From an uncultured Lachnospiraceae bacterium (GTDB taxonomy: Bacteria; Bacillota; Clostridia; Lachnospirales; Lachnospiraceae), in NCBI GenBank assembly GCA_910585605.1, contig CAJUFL010000018.1, positions 1 to 62,073 of the forward strand: a DNA stretch of 62,073 nucleotides. The letters run 5' to 3'. Below, in pieces: positions 55,067 to 62,073 of this stretch; position 1 is the first letter of the stretch, and every line of letters begins with the position of its first letter. The notes beneath the pieces are model-generated. The model was not told the DNA's origin. It did no database searches and saw only the letters and a program-made list of their open reading frames with translations. A program made the position numbers and the translations under genes.

Positions 55067-55096
55067 GTGACAAAACCGGTCTGGTTATTGTATAAT
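55067..55096 (+). promoter_or_regulatory. promoter of the hydrogenase gene
   Basis: GTGACA (55067-55072) with an 18-bp spacer and TATAAT (55091-55096), about 80 nt before the GTG start. A near-perfect hairpin, with GTAACAG and CTGTCAC as its inner arms (about 55018-55050), sits upstream, where a regulator could bind. Confidence 0.65.
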
Positions 55097-55175
55097 AAGC
55101 TTATGAGGATACAGATAGGTGATTGCAATGATTCTGTTTTTATTACCTAAATAGTTTAGAAAAGGAGAGTAAAAC

Positions 55176-56681
55176 GTGCGAAATATAGTAACAAACGTAA
55201 AAAGGCTTAGAAAACAGGTATTTACTGAGATTGCAAATGTTGCATATGATTCTGAAAATATTATTGATGATATTGAAGCAATTCCTTACAGGATCACACC
55301 GGGGGATACGCCGCAGTATTGTGAGAGCATATACAGGGAGCGTGCCATCACCAGAGAGCGGATTCGTCTCGCTATGGGAATGTCACTGCGTCCTGAAGAT
55401 AAACCGGTTCACCTGACTCAGGGGATTGAGGAAAGTAATATTGATGAAAAGTATTATGAGCCTCCACTTATGCAGGTGATTCCTGCTGCCTGCAATGCCT
55501 GTGAACACAATGTATATGAGGTAAGTAACCAATGTAAGGGCTGTGTGGCACATCCCTGTATGGAGGTATGTCCAGTTGGTGCAATCCATATGGAAAATGG
55601 GAAATCCGTAATTGATAAAAATATTTGTATCAAGTGCGGAAAATGCAAAAACAATTGTCCGTATGACGCTATTTCCCACAAAAGACGCCCTTGTGCGGAT
55701 GCCTGTGGTGCCAATGCGATTGTTAGTGATGAGCTGGGACGTGCAAAGATTGATGAGAAGAAATGTGTTTCTTGTGGTATGTGCATGGTGAATTGTCCAT
55801 TTGGGGCCATTGCAGATAAATCCCAGATATTTCAGCTGATTCGTGCACTTCGTTCTGGAAGGGATATTTATGCTGCTATTGCACCTGCGTTTGTGGGACA
55901 GTTTGGAGAATATGCGACTCCGGATAAAATTAAGGCGGCATTGTTGAAACTTGGGTTTGCAGGAGTTTATGAAGTGGCAGTCGGTGCGGACATGGGTGCT
56001 ATGACAGAGGCCGAGCACTATGTAAAGGAAGTGGCAACAGGAGAGGTCCCATTTTTACTGACGTCCTGCTGTCCTTCGTGGGCAATGCTTTCAAAAAAAC
56101 ATTTTCCAGAGACAATTGATAAGATTTCCAATGCATTGACACCGATGGTAGCAACAGCCAGACTGATCAAGAGTGAACATCCGGATGCTTCTGTTGTATT
56201 TATTGGTCCCTGTGCAGCGAAAAAATTAGAGGCGATGCGGCGGACTATCCGAAGTGATGTGGATTTTGTGATTACTTTTGAAGAGTTAGATGCCATGTTT
56301 ATTGCAAAGGATATCGAATTTGATGATTTCAGAGTTGGCGTGCCAGTTGAAGATGCCACTGGAGCAGGTCGTGGTTATGCGGTTGCTGGAGGTGTGGCAA
56401 AAGCAATAGAAGCCTGCATTAAAGAATATTATCCGGGGACAGAGGTAAATATCGAGCATGCGGAAGGTCTGGATGAATGCCGGAAAATGCTGATGCTTGC
56501 TAAAGCCGGCAAGAAAAATGGCTGTCTGATTGAAGGCATGGCATGTCCTGGAGGATGTGTTGCAGGGGCGGGAACTAATATACCGATTAATAAAGCGACA
56601 GTAGAGGTCCGTAATTTTGTAAATGCCACTAAAAAAATAATTCCGGATCAGGATGTTGTTAAAGATTATCATCCGGAATAA
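55176..56681 (+). CDS. [FeFe]-hydrogenase, group B type
   Basis: Makes or uses H2 in the cytoplasm, passing electrons from ferredoxin-like centres to the H-cluster. Residues 106-207 hold several Fe-S sites: CKGCVAHPCMEVC, CIKCGKCKNNC and CVSCGMCMVNC. The H-cluster motifs are TSCCPSW (C298, C299), FIGPCAAKK (C346) and EGMACPGGC (C457, C461). TSCCPSW in place of TSCCPGW, the N-terminal extension of about 100 residues and the layout fit the poorly studied group B of gut Clostridia. The start is GTG 55176 with AAAGGAG at 55161-55167. No maturation genes (hydEFG) are nearby. Confidence 0.88.
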   Translation: MRNIVTNVKRLRKQVFTEIANVAYDSENIIDDIEAIPYRITPGDTPQYCESIYRERAITRERIRLAMGMSLRPEDKPVHLTQGIEESNIDEKYYEPPLMQVIPAACNACEHNVYEVSNQCKGCVAHPCMEVCPVGAIHMENGKSVIDKNICIKCGKCKNNCPYDAISHKRRPCADACGANAIVSDELGRAKIDEKKCVSCGMCMVNCPFGAIADKSQIFQLIRALRSGRDIYAAIAPAFVGQFGEYATPDKIKAALLKLGFAGVYEVAVGADMGAMTEAEHYVKEVATGEVPFLLTSCCPSWAMLSKKHFPETIDKISNALTPMVATARLIKSEHPDASVVFIGPCAAKKLEAMRRTIRSDVDFVITFEELDAMFIAKDIEFDDFRVGVPVEDATGAGRGYAVAGGVAKAIEACIKEYYPGTEVNIEHAEGLDECRKMLMLAKAGKKNGCLIEGMACPGGCVAGAGTNIPINKATVEVRNFVNATKKIIPDQDVVKDYHPE

Positions 56682-56714
56682 GGGATGCTTTGGATTAGTG
56701 AAAGGGGAATCAAT

Positions 56715-56861
56715 TTGGAGTATTTAGCAGGAATATCAAATACTGGGGACGGTTCTAAGCCTTGGTTGATTGCAGTATGTATGATTGTATCTATCGTGGT
56801 AGTGGCAGCACTCTTTATTATCGGACAGAAAGGAGACGATGATGAAGATGTGGAGGAATAA
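56715..56861 (+). CDS. small single-helix membrane protein (48 residues)
   Basis: TTG 56715, with AAAGGGG 8 nt upstream, encodes 48 residues: a short polar start with NTGDGSKP, one membrane helix (about 17-36), and an acidic tail (GDDDEDVEE). The NTGD-helix order looks like a cell-wall sorting tail without the LPxTG motif, but the tail is acidic where a sorting tail is basic. It fills the gap between the hydrogenase and the AEC gene and has 8 bp before the latter. Its role is unknown. Confidence 0.6.
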   Translation: MEYLAGISNTGDGSKPWLIAVCMIVSIVVVAALFIIGQKGDDDEDVEE

Positions 56862-56869
56862 AATAAAAA

Positions 56870-57817
56870 ATGAGTGATTTTGTATACAGTCTTAACGCTA
56901 CCATGCCCATTTTTCTGGTGATGATTCTTGGCTGGTGGCTGAAAAAGATCAGCTTTTTAACAGACGAATTTGTGTCGGTGGCAGACAAACTGGTCTTTAA
57001 AGTGGCACTGCCGGTGATGGTTTTTAAAGATATAGCGGGGGCTGATTTATCCCAGGATTTTAACCTCAGATTTGTTCTGTTCTGTTTCTTTGGGACGTGT
57101 ATATTTTTCAGCGTAATCTGGCTGTTGGCAGAACTTTTTATAAAGGATAAAAGTATGATAGGAAGCTTTGTGCAGGGAAGCTTTCGGGGAAGTGCTGCAA
57201 TTCTTGGAATTGCTTTTGCCCAGAATATTTATGGAAGCAGTGGTCTGGTGCCGATGATGATTGTGGCATCTATTCCGTTATTTAATATTTTTTCCGTAAT
57301 TGTGCTGATGCGAAGTGCCAATGCAGAGGAGACGGATAAAGCAGTAGTGGTGAAAAAAACGTTAAAGGGGATTGTGACAAATCCGATCATTATCGGAATC
57401 TTTGCAGGAATTCCTTTTGCGTTGTTAAAAATACAGTTTCCGGTTATTCTGGAGAAAGGGCTTCAAAGTGTAGCGGGTTTATCAACGCCTCTTGCTTTGA
57501 TTGCGATTGGAGCAGGATTTGCTGTGGATGCAGCAATGGATAAATGGAAACCTGTATTGGCAGCTTCTTTTATAAAGCTGATTATGATTCCTGGGATTTT
57601 TCTTCCTGTTGCAGCGTGGATTGGTTTCAGGAATGAAGAAATGGTGGCACTGTTAATCTTAACAGGGGCACCTACTACGGTAAGTTCTTATATCATGGCA
57701 AAGAATATGGGAAATGACGGTGCACTGGCATCTGGTATAGTGGTGATGACGACACTGTTATCTGCTGTGACACTAACAACTATCATATTTATATTGAAAA
57801 GCAATGCCTTAATTTAG
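56870..57817 (+). CDS. AEC (auxin efflux carrier) family transporter
   Basis: Secondary carrier of 315 residues with about ten membrane helices. FLVMILGWWLKK opens the first repeat, and GAPTTVSSYIMAKNMGNDG marks the second, the typical AEC end signature. Such proteins carry malate or other organic acids in bacteria. It starts 8 bp after the small membrane protein and is probably read with the hydrogenase. Its end is the terminator at 57822. Confidence 0.87.
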   Translation: MSDFVYSLNATMPIFLVMILGWWLKKISFLTDEFVSVADKLVFKVALPVMVFKDIAGADLSQDFNLRFVLFCFFGTCIFFSVIWLLAELFIKDKSMIGSFVQGSFRGSAAILGIAFAQNIYGSSGLVPMMIVASIPLFNIFSVIVLMRSANAEETDKAVVVKKTLKGIVTNPIIIGIFAGIPFALLKIQFPVILEKGLQSVAGLSTPLALIAIGAGFAVDAAMDKWKPVLAASFIKLIMIPGIFLPVAAWIGFRNEEMVALLILTGAPTTVSSYIMAKNMGNDGALASGIVVMTTLLSAVTLTTIIFILKSNALI

Positions 57818-57821
57818 GTAG

Positions 57822-57867
57822 AGTCAACAGGTATTTAGAATTTTTTCTAAATACCTGTTGACTTTTT
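57822..57867 (+). terminator. terminator of the AEC gene, also operator 1 of sdpRI
   Basis: Perfect 19-bp inverted repeat (arms 57822-57840 and 57845-57863) around a TTTT loop, then TTTT. The core TATTTAGAA-N4-TTCTAAATA is the same as in the palindrome at 57884-57911. The last six bases of the right arm, TTGACT, are the -35 of the sdpR promoter. Confidence 0.85.
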
Positions 57868-57911
57868 GTCGTTGTGTGGTAAGATCTATTTAGAAATATT
57901 TCTAAATAGAT
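57858..57911 (+). promoter_or_regulatory. sdpR promoter with operator 2
   Basis: TTGACT (57858-57863), 16-bp spacer and TAAGAT (57880-57885). A 28-bp perfect palindrome at 57884-57911, core TATTTAGAA-ATAT-TTCTAAATA, overlaps the -10 end and the likely transcription start. The centre is 55 bp from that of operator 1. A repressor bound to both would close the promoter, as expected for an SdpR-type autorepressor. Confidence 0.8.
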
Positions 57912-57951
57912 TCCTGTGTTTTACCAGGATAGTGAATAAGGAGGTGACAGG

Positions 57952-58236
57952 TTGGCATTTGCAGATACTTTTAAAGCACTTTCTGACCCCATACGTCGGG
58001 AAATTTTACAACTTCTCAAAAATGGCAGATTATCAGCAGGGGAAATTGGCAGTCATTTTGATATGACAGGAGCTACCATATCCTATCATTTAAACATATT
58101 GAAAAAAGCGGACCTGATATGGGAAAAAAGAGAGAAGAATTATATTTATTATGAGCTAAATACTTCTGTTTTGGAAGAGATCATGCTTTGGATTTCAGAT
58201 TTAAAAGGAGAGAGTGAAGATGGTAAAGAAGAATAA
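57952..58236 (+). CDS. sdpR: ArsR/SdpR-family repressor
   Basis: Winged-helix repressor of 94 residues. ALSDPIRREILQLLKNGRLSAGEI and ATISYHLNILKKADLI in pieces are the SdpR/ArsR core; metal cysteines are absent, as in SdpR. TTG 57952 follows AAGGAGG. The next gene is sdpI-like and overlaps its end. In Bacillus, SdpR represses sdpRI and is withdrawn by SdpI when the SDP toxin is present. No sdpABC toxin genes are in the window, so it looks like an immunity-only locus. Confidence 0.9.
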   Translation: MAFADTFKALSDPIRREILQLLKNGRLSAGEIGSHFDMTGATISYHLNILKKADLIWEKREKNYIYYELNTSVLEEIMLWISDLKGESEDGKEE

Positions 58237-58852
58237 AAAGATGATTATTGCTGCGAATATTGTTACGCTGCTACCGATTCTTGCAGGATTGGTATTATGG
58301 GACAGACTGCCTGACAGGATGGCAGTACACTGGGGGGCAGACGGAGCCGCAAATGGATGGAGTTCAAAACCCGTTGCTGTGTTTGGCTTGCCGGTTTTTA
58401 TATGTATCATAGAGTGGGCCTGCATATGGGCGACGCTGGCAGATCCAAGAAAAAAGAATATCAGTGAGAAGATTTTTAGGGCTATGATCTGGGGCTTGTC
58501 TATTTTATCCCTCATTTTGAACGGTTCGTGCTATTTTATAGCAATGGGAAAAATAGTAAATATGAATATATTGGTTTTTCTTTCCATGGGAGTTTTCTTT
58601 ATGATCATTGGAAATTATATGCCAAAGACAAAGCAGAGTTATACAATGGGAATCAAGCTTCCGTGGACGTTAGATAGTGAAGAAAACTGGAACCGTACGC
58701 ATCGTCTGGCGGGATTTATCTGGAGTATATGTGGACTGTGTATGATTGTAAATGCATTTATACAGTGGAAATGGCTGAGTTTTACTATTATTGTTACAAT
58801 GATTTTGGTGCCGTGTGTATATTCTCTTATTCTGTATAAAAAAGGAATCTGA
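58220..58852 (+). CDS. sdpI: SdpI-family immunity membrane protein
   Basis: Protein of 210 residues with about six membrane helices. The N-terminal DUF1648 signature reads PDRMAVHWGADGAANGWSSK; the C-terminal part has FFMIIGNYMPKTKQSYTMGIKLPWTL, which is typical for SdpI. ATG 58220 is preferred to the GTG at 58214. It is cotranscribed with the repressor and should give immunity or sensing against SdpC-like toxins. Confidence 0.9.
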   Translation: MVKKNKKMIIAANIVTLLPILAGLVLWDRLPDRMAVHWGADGAANGWSSKPVAVFGLPVFICIIEWACIWATLADPRKKNISEKIFRAMIWGLSILSLILNGSCYFIAMGKIVNMNILVFLSMGVFFMIIGNYMPKTKQSYTMGIKLPWTLDSEENWNRTHRLAGFIWSICGLCMIVNAFIQWKWLSFTIIVTMILVPCVYSLILYKKGI

Positions 58853-58861
58853 TGCGCAGGA

Positions 58862-58892
58862 CTTGTAAAAACTTTATAATGTAAAGTTGCAA
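58862..58892. promoter_or_regulatory. imperfect dyad around a TATAAT upstream of icd
   Basis: CTTG..AA..AACTTTA / TAAAGTT.GCAAG is an inverted repeat with a few unpaired bases around TATAAT at 58875-58880. It might be a -10 overlapped by an operator of icd. A clear -35 is missing. Confidence 0.3.
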
Positions 58893-59007
58893 GAAATGCA
58901 AAATTCTGATAATGTATATAAGAAATATAATTTGGGCAGAAAAATAAAGAATATTTTATATTTTTTGTGTAGCATGCTCTTTAGAAAGGTGTACAGGAGG
59001 ATAGGCA

Positions 59008-60216
59008 ATGGATAAGATTAAGATGACAACACCATTGGTAGAAATGGACGGAGATGAGATGACAAGAATACTCTGGAAGATGATTAAGGACGAGCTTTTG
59101 CTTCCATTTATTAATTTAAAAACAGAGTATTATGATTTGGGTCTGGAATACAGAAATGAGACTAATGATCAGGTGACATTTGATTCCGCAGAAGCAACTA
59201 AGAAATATGGAGTAGCAGTGAAATGTGCTACGATTACTCCGAATGCGGCCCGCATGACAGAGTATAATTTAAAGGAAATGTGGAAATCACCCAATGGAAC
59301 GATTCGTGCAGCTTTAGATGGTACAGTATTCCGTGCACCGATTGTAGTAAAGGGGATTGAGCCTTGTGTAAAGAACTGGGTTAAGCCGATTACACTTGCA
59401 AGACATGCCTATGGTGATGTCTATAAGAATACAGAAATCCGTGTTCCTGGTGCGGGTAAGGCAGAGCTGGTATTTACAGGAGAAGACGGGACAGAGATTC
59501 GGGAAACGATTCATGAGTTTAAAGGTCCCGGTGTACTTCAGGGAATGCATAATCTGGATGAGTCCATAGGAAGCTTTGCAAGAGCGTGCTTTAACTATGC
59601 ATTGGATATCAAACAGTCTGTGTGGTTTGCGACCAAAGATACAATTTCCAAAAAATACGACCATAGATTTAAAGATGTTTTTCAGGAAATCTATGATGCA
59701 GAATATGATGAGAAATTCAAAGCAGCAGGAATTGAGTATTTTTATACCCTGATTGATGATGCGGTTGCCCGTGTAATGAAGGCAGAGGGCGGATTTATCT
59801 GGGCATGTAAGAATTATGACGGAGATGTCATGTCTGATATGGTATCTTCTGCATTTGGTTCCCTTGCCATGATGACTTCGGTATTGGTTTCTCCTTCTGG
59901 GGTATATGAATATGAAGCAGCACATGGTACGGTTCAGAGACACTATTACAAGCATTTAGAAGGAGAGGAGACTTCTACAAATTCCGTGGCCACCATCTTT
60001 GCATGGACAGGTGCTTTGAGAAAACGTGGTGAGCTTGATAATATTCCGGAGCTTATGACATTTGCAGATAAGCTGGAAGCAGCAACGCTTGGTACGATTG
60101 AAGCGGGGAAAATGACAAAGGATCTAGCGTTGATTACAACCATTGAAAATCCTACAGTATTAAATTCTGAGAACTTTATTAAAGAGATTCGTAAGAGTTT
60201 AGAAGAGAGCTTATAA
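59008..60216 (+). CDS. icd: isocitrate dehydrogenase (NADP-type)
   Basis: Oxidises isocitrate to 2-oxoglutarate. The protein of 402 residues belongs to the homodimeric subfamily shared with eukaryotic NADP enzymes: EMDGDEMTRILW at the start, the substrate loop SPNGTIRAALDGTVFR and the metal/coenzyme parts DDAVARVMKAEGGFIWACKNYDGDV and EAAHGTVQRHY. It starts behind CAGGAGG and ends at a terminator. No other TCA-cycle genes are present. Confidence 0.95.
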   Translation: MDKIKMTTPLVEMDGDEMTRILWKMIKDELLLPFINLKTEYYDLGLEYRNETNDQVTFDSAEATKKYGVAVKCATITPNAARMTEYNLKEMWKSPNGTIRAALDGTVFRAPIVVKGIEPCVKNWVKPITLARHAYGDVYKNTEIRVPGAGKAELVFTGEDGTEIRETIHEFKGPGVLQGMHNLDESIGSFARACFNYALDIKQSVWFATKDTISKKYDHRFKDVFQEIYDAEYDEKFKAAGIEYFYTLIDDAVARVMKAEGGFIWACKNYDGDVMSDMVSSAFGSLAMMTSVLVSPSGVYEYEAAHGTVQRHYYKHLEGEETSTNSVATIFAWTGALRKRGELDNIPELMTFADKLEAATLGTIEAGKMTKDLALITTIENPTVLNSENFIKEIRKSLEESL

Positions 60217-60240
60217 AAGATCAGTAGAATATGAATAAAC

Positions 60241-60282
60241 GAAAGGAACCTTTTTGTACAGTAGTATAAAAGGGTTCCTTTC
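60241..60282. terminator. bidirectional terminator between icd and MATE gene
   Basis: GAAAGGAACC.TTTT / AAAAGGGTTCCTTTC with one bulged G. The T and A runs suit both strands. Confidence 0.75.
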
Positions 60283-60324
60283 ATCTGTATAAAAATTGTA
60301 TTATGGACGAAATATTTTATCTGG

Positions 60325-61665
60325 TTATGATATGGACACCATTTTTTGCTTTTTTGTTTTTAAATAGATGACACCCAAAAAGGCAGCACACATAACCCAT
60401 ATAACCGGTTCTGTCAGGACAACACCTGTATATTTCATAACCGGAATGACAAAAACACAGGACAGTATTTTCACAACCAGTTCAATGCTACTGGAAAGGA
60501 TTGGGACAATGCGATATCCCATTGCCTGCATGGCATTGCGCAGTACAAATAAGATGCCAAGAGGGAAAAAGAATATGGTACAAACTTTTAGATTATATGC
60601 GGCATTAAGGATGATATTTTCATTACCTGTGCCGGTAAGCATTCTGATTAACATATTTCCGTATAGAAAAGCGATTGCCACAGATATCACCGACCATAAA
60701 AGCTCCAGCCATAATACCTGTTTCATTGCCTTGCGGATTCTGTCAAACTGCTTTGCACCAAAATTTTGTCCGGTGAAAGTGGAGCAGGCAACAGCAACTG
60801 CCTGTAAAGGCATCATTAAAAATTCGAAAAGCCGTCTGGAAGCAGTATGTGCAGTGATGATATCTTTTCCCAGATGATTGATTCCTTTTTGCAGAATGAT
60901 TGAGCCGATTGCCAGTACCGAGGACATTAAGCCCATGGAAATACCCGTTGAAAGCATTTCCAACACTAATTTTTTTGACAGATGCCAGTCTTTTTTTTCG
61001 GGCATATATATACGATATTTTTTTATAATATAAATAGCACAGAGAATAGCGGAGATTAACTGTGCGGCAACAGTTGCTAATGCAGCTCCGGAAACGCCCA
61101 AATGTAATCCTAATATAAAGAGAATATCCAATACAATATTGATTCCGCAGGACGCAATTAGGAAATAAAGAGGTGTCCGGCTGTTTCCCACCGCCCGCAT
61201 AAAGCCGGAGCACATATTGTAACCGATGGTTGCTGTCATTCCTGCCAGAATGATAAAGATATATTGATATGCGATATCAAATATTTCCTGCGGGGTATCC
61301 AGCCAGTAAAGAAGAATCCGCAAAAATGGCAGGACGATTACTGTTAAAAGAATAGTGGTCATAATATTTAATATTATTGTAGCGGCAACTGCTTTTTTCA
61401 TCTTTGATAAATTTTTGGCACCAAAAATCTGTGCCATTACAATGCCGAAACCGTTATTCATACCGTTTGCAAAATAAATCAACACAGAATACAGTGCAGA
61501 TGTTGCACCGATAGCAGCTATGGCATCATCACCAAGATTGTATCCTGCAATCATGGTATCTATAATGTTATATGCCTGTTGGAAGAGAGTTCCAATTAAC
61601 AGTGGAATGGCAAACTGTATGATTACTTTAATTGGTGTTCCTGTTGTCATGTCATTTGTGTGCAT
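60325..61665 (-). CDS. MATE family efflux transporter
   Basis: Multidrug/toxin antiporter of 446 residues with twelve membrane helices. The first half starts with IQFAIPLLIGTLFQQAYNIIDTMIAGYNLGDDAIAAIGA in pieces (such as QQAYNIIDTMI), and the second with GISMGLMSSVLAIGS; VTGQNFGAK-type GQNFGAKQ is also present. These fit the DinF/NorM-like branch. The start has GGAGG on the minus strand. It converges on icd. Substrate unknown. Confidence 0.92.
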   Translation of the reverse strand: MHTNDMTTGTPIKVIIQFAIPLLIGTLFQQAYNIIDTMIAGYNLGDDAIAAIGATSALYSVLIYFANGMNNGFGIVMAQIFGAKNLSKMKKAVAATIILNIMTTILLTVIVLPFLRILLYWLDTPQEIFDIAYQYIFIILAGMTATIGYNMCSGFMRAVGNSRTPLYFLIASCGINIVLDILFILGLHLGVSGAALATVAAQLISAILCAIYIIKKYRIYMPEKKDWHLSKKLVLEMLSTGISMGLMSSVLAIGSIILQKGINHLGKDIITAHTASRRLFEFLMMPLQAVAVACSTFTGQNFGAKQFDRIRKAMKQVLWLELLWSVISVAIAFLYGNMLIRMLTGTGNENIILNAAYNLKVCTIFFFPLGILFVLRNAMQAMGYRIVPILSSSIELVVKILSCVFVIPVMKYTGVVLTEPVIWVMCAAFLGVIYLKTKKQKMVSIS

Positions 61666-61900
61666 AATGGTAACCTCCCTGTATGCTTATTGGGGTATTT
61701 TTAGTCTGTTAATCATTATAACTTTTGAATATTCTTTTGGCAATATGGAGAGCGGGGCTTCAGGCATTATAATTCTATTTGAGGACTTTTTAATTGGACA
61801 GAATACCTGATTTAAATAGTAAAGAGTATTTTTTAGGATACAAGTATGATACAATATTGATGTATTTATATAAAAAATTCCTGTTTATCTTAGTAAGGGG
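61666..61900. other. intergenic stretch upstream of the MATE gene
   Basis: AT-rich and without a supported gene. It should hold the MATE promoter on the minus strand. I do not see a clear -35/-10 pair. Confidence 0.4.
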
Positions 61901-62073
61901 GACGCTTTCAACATGAGGGGCTGGTGGAGTCCGCTGTGGGGAAATACCCTGCTGTTCTCGTCCGTCCCCGCTTTCGCTCCTTCGCACGCATAGCGGTACT
62001 AAACTCTTGTATGTCTGTGACATCCAATCGTTAAGTACCGATGGGTGCGAAAGTCCTACCGAGAAACAGCAGG
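61899..62073 (+). ncRNA. GC-rich structured sequence at the right edge, possible group II intron start
   Basis: The stretch is far more GC-rich than its surroundings. GGGGACG (about 61900) pairs with CGTCCCC (about 61963); TAGCGGTACTAAAC and AAGTACCGATGG are partly related. GTGCGAAAGTCC at 62045 has the GUGYG-type start of bacterial group II introns. The window ends 24 nt later, so neither intron domains nor a reverse transcriptase can be seen. Other structured RNAs, or an insertion-sequence end, remain possible. Confidence 0.3.

Noticed and set aside
55383..56018. 211-codon minus-strand frame opposite the hydrogenase
   Set aside because: Long only because of the codon pattern of the real gene on the other strand, which has all hydrogenase motifs.
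61790..62023. 77-codon minus-strand open frame at the right edge
   Set aside because: It runs across the structured GC-rich sequence and has no ribosome site; it is best explained as a chance frame over structured RNA.

Overview
The window looks like chromosome from a low-GC, anaerobic gut-type Firmicute, most likely Lachnospiraceae (Clostridia). The signs are strong AAGGAGG ribosome sites with many TTG and GTG starts, a [FeFe]-hydrogenase of the group B type, small families common in Lachnospiraceae (DUF4250, DUF6062, TnpV), and the order cysS-mrnC-rlmB with a sigH-like gene nearby, as in other Firmicutes. No rRNA or CRISPR array was seen. One tRNA gene, tRNA-Thr(GGU), is present.

Layout. 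1-4.8 kb: a 5'-broken ABC transporter, a lipid kinase, a stand-alone CoA-dehydratase-activase-like protein and a YwaF-type membrane protein. 4.9-9.1 kb: two consecutive two-component systems. 9.2-15.3 kb: a six-gene envelope/ABC export operon of unknown substrate. 15.6-20.1 kb: a LytTR regulator with a DUF3021-like partner, a frameshifted small gene and a second ABC operon. 20.2-31.1 kb: housekeeping and membrane genes (TtcA-like, apt, two PH-domain proteins, NfeD plus SPFH, AI-2E-type permease, patatin, DUF4250, DUF389, argJ). 31.3-37.4 kb: pepD, ispF, a GNAT protein, cysS, mrnC, rlmB. 37.5-49.2 kb: an accessory island. 49.2-62.1 kb: tRNA-Thr, sigH, glnS, DUF2225, a papain-like protein, DUF6062, the hydrogenase, an AEC carrier, an SdpR/SdpI pair, icd and a MATE pump. 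The right edge holds a GC-rich structured sequence that may be the start of a group II intron.

The island is the most unusual part. It lies between rlmB and a tRNA-Thr/sigH pair and ends in a truncated tyrosine integrase about 65 bp from the tRNA 3' end. It holds two near-identical XRE regulators flanking a TnpB-like RuvC/zinc-ribbon protein with an atypical N-terminus and an M48 protease, a decayed IS21 element, and a series of cargo units. One is a PD-(D/E)XK-like nuclease gene bracketed by two copies of the tnpV 3' end. The next is a PIN toxin/antitoxin pair behind the second tnpV copy.

Outside the island the clearest new regulatory reading is the sdpRI promoter. Two operators with the same half-sites and the same 4-bp spacing bracket it, and one of them doubles as the transcription terminator of the upstream carrier gene.
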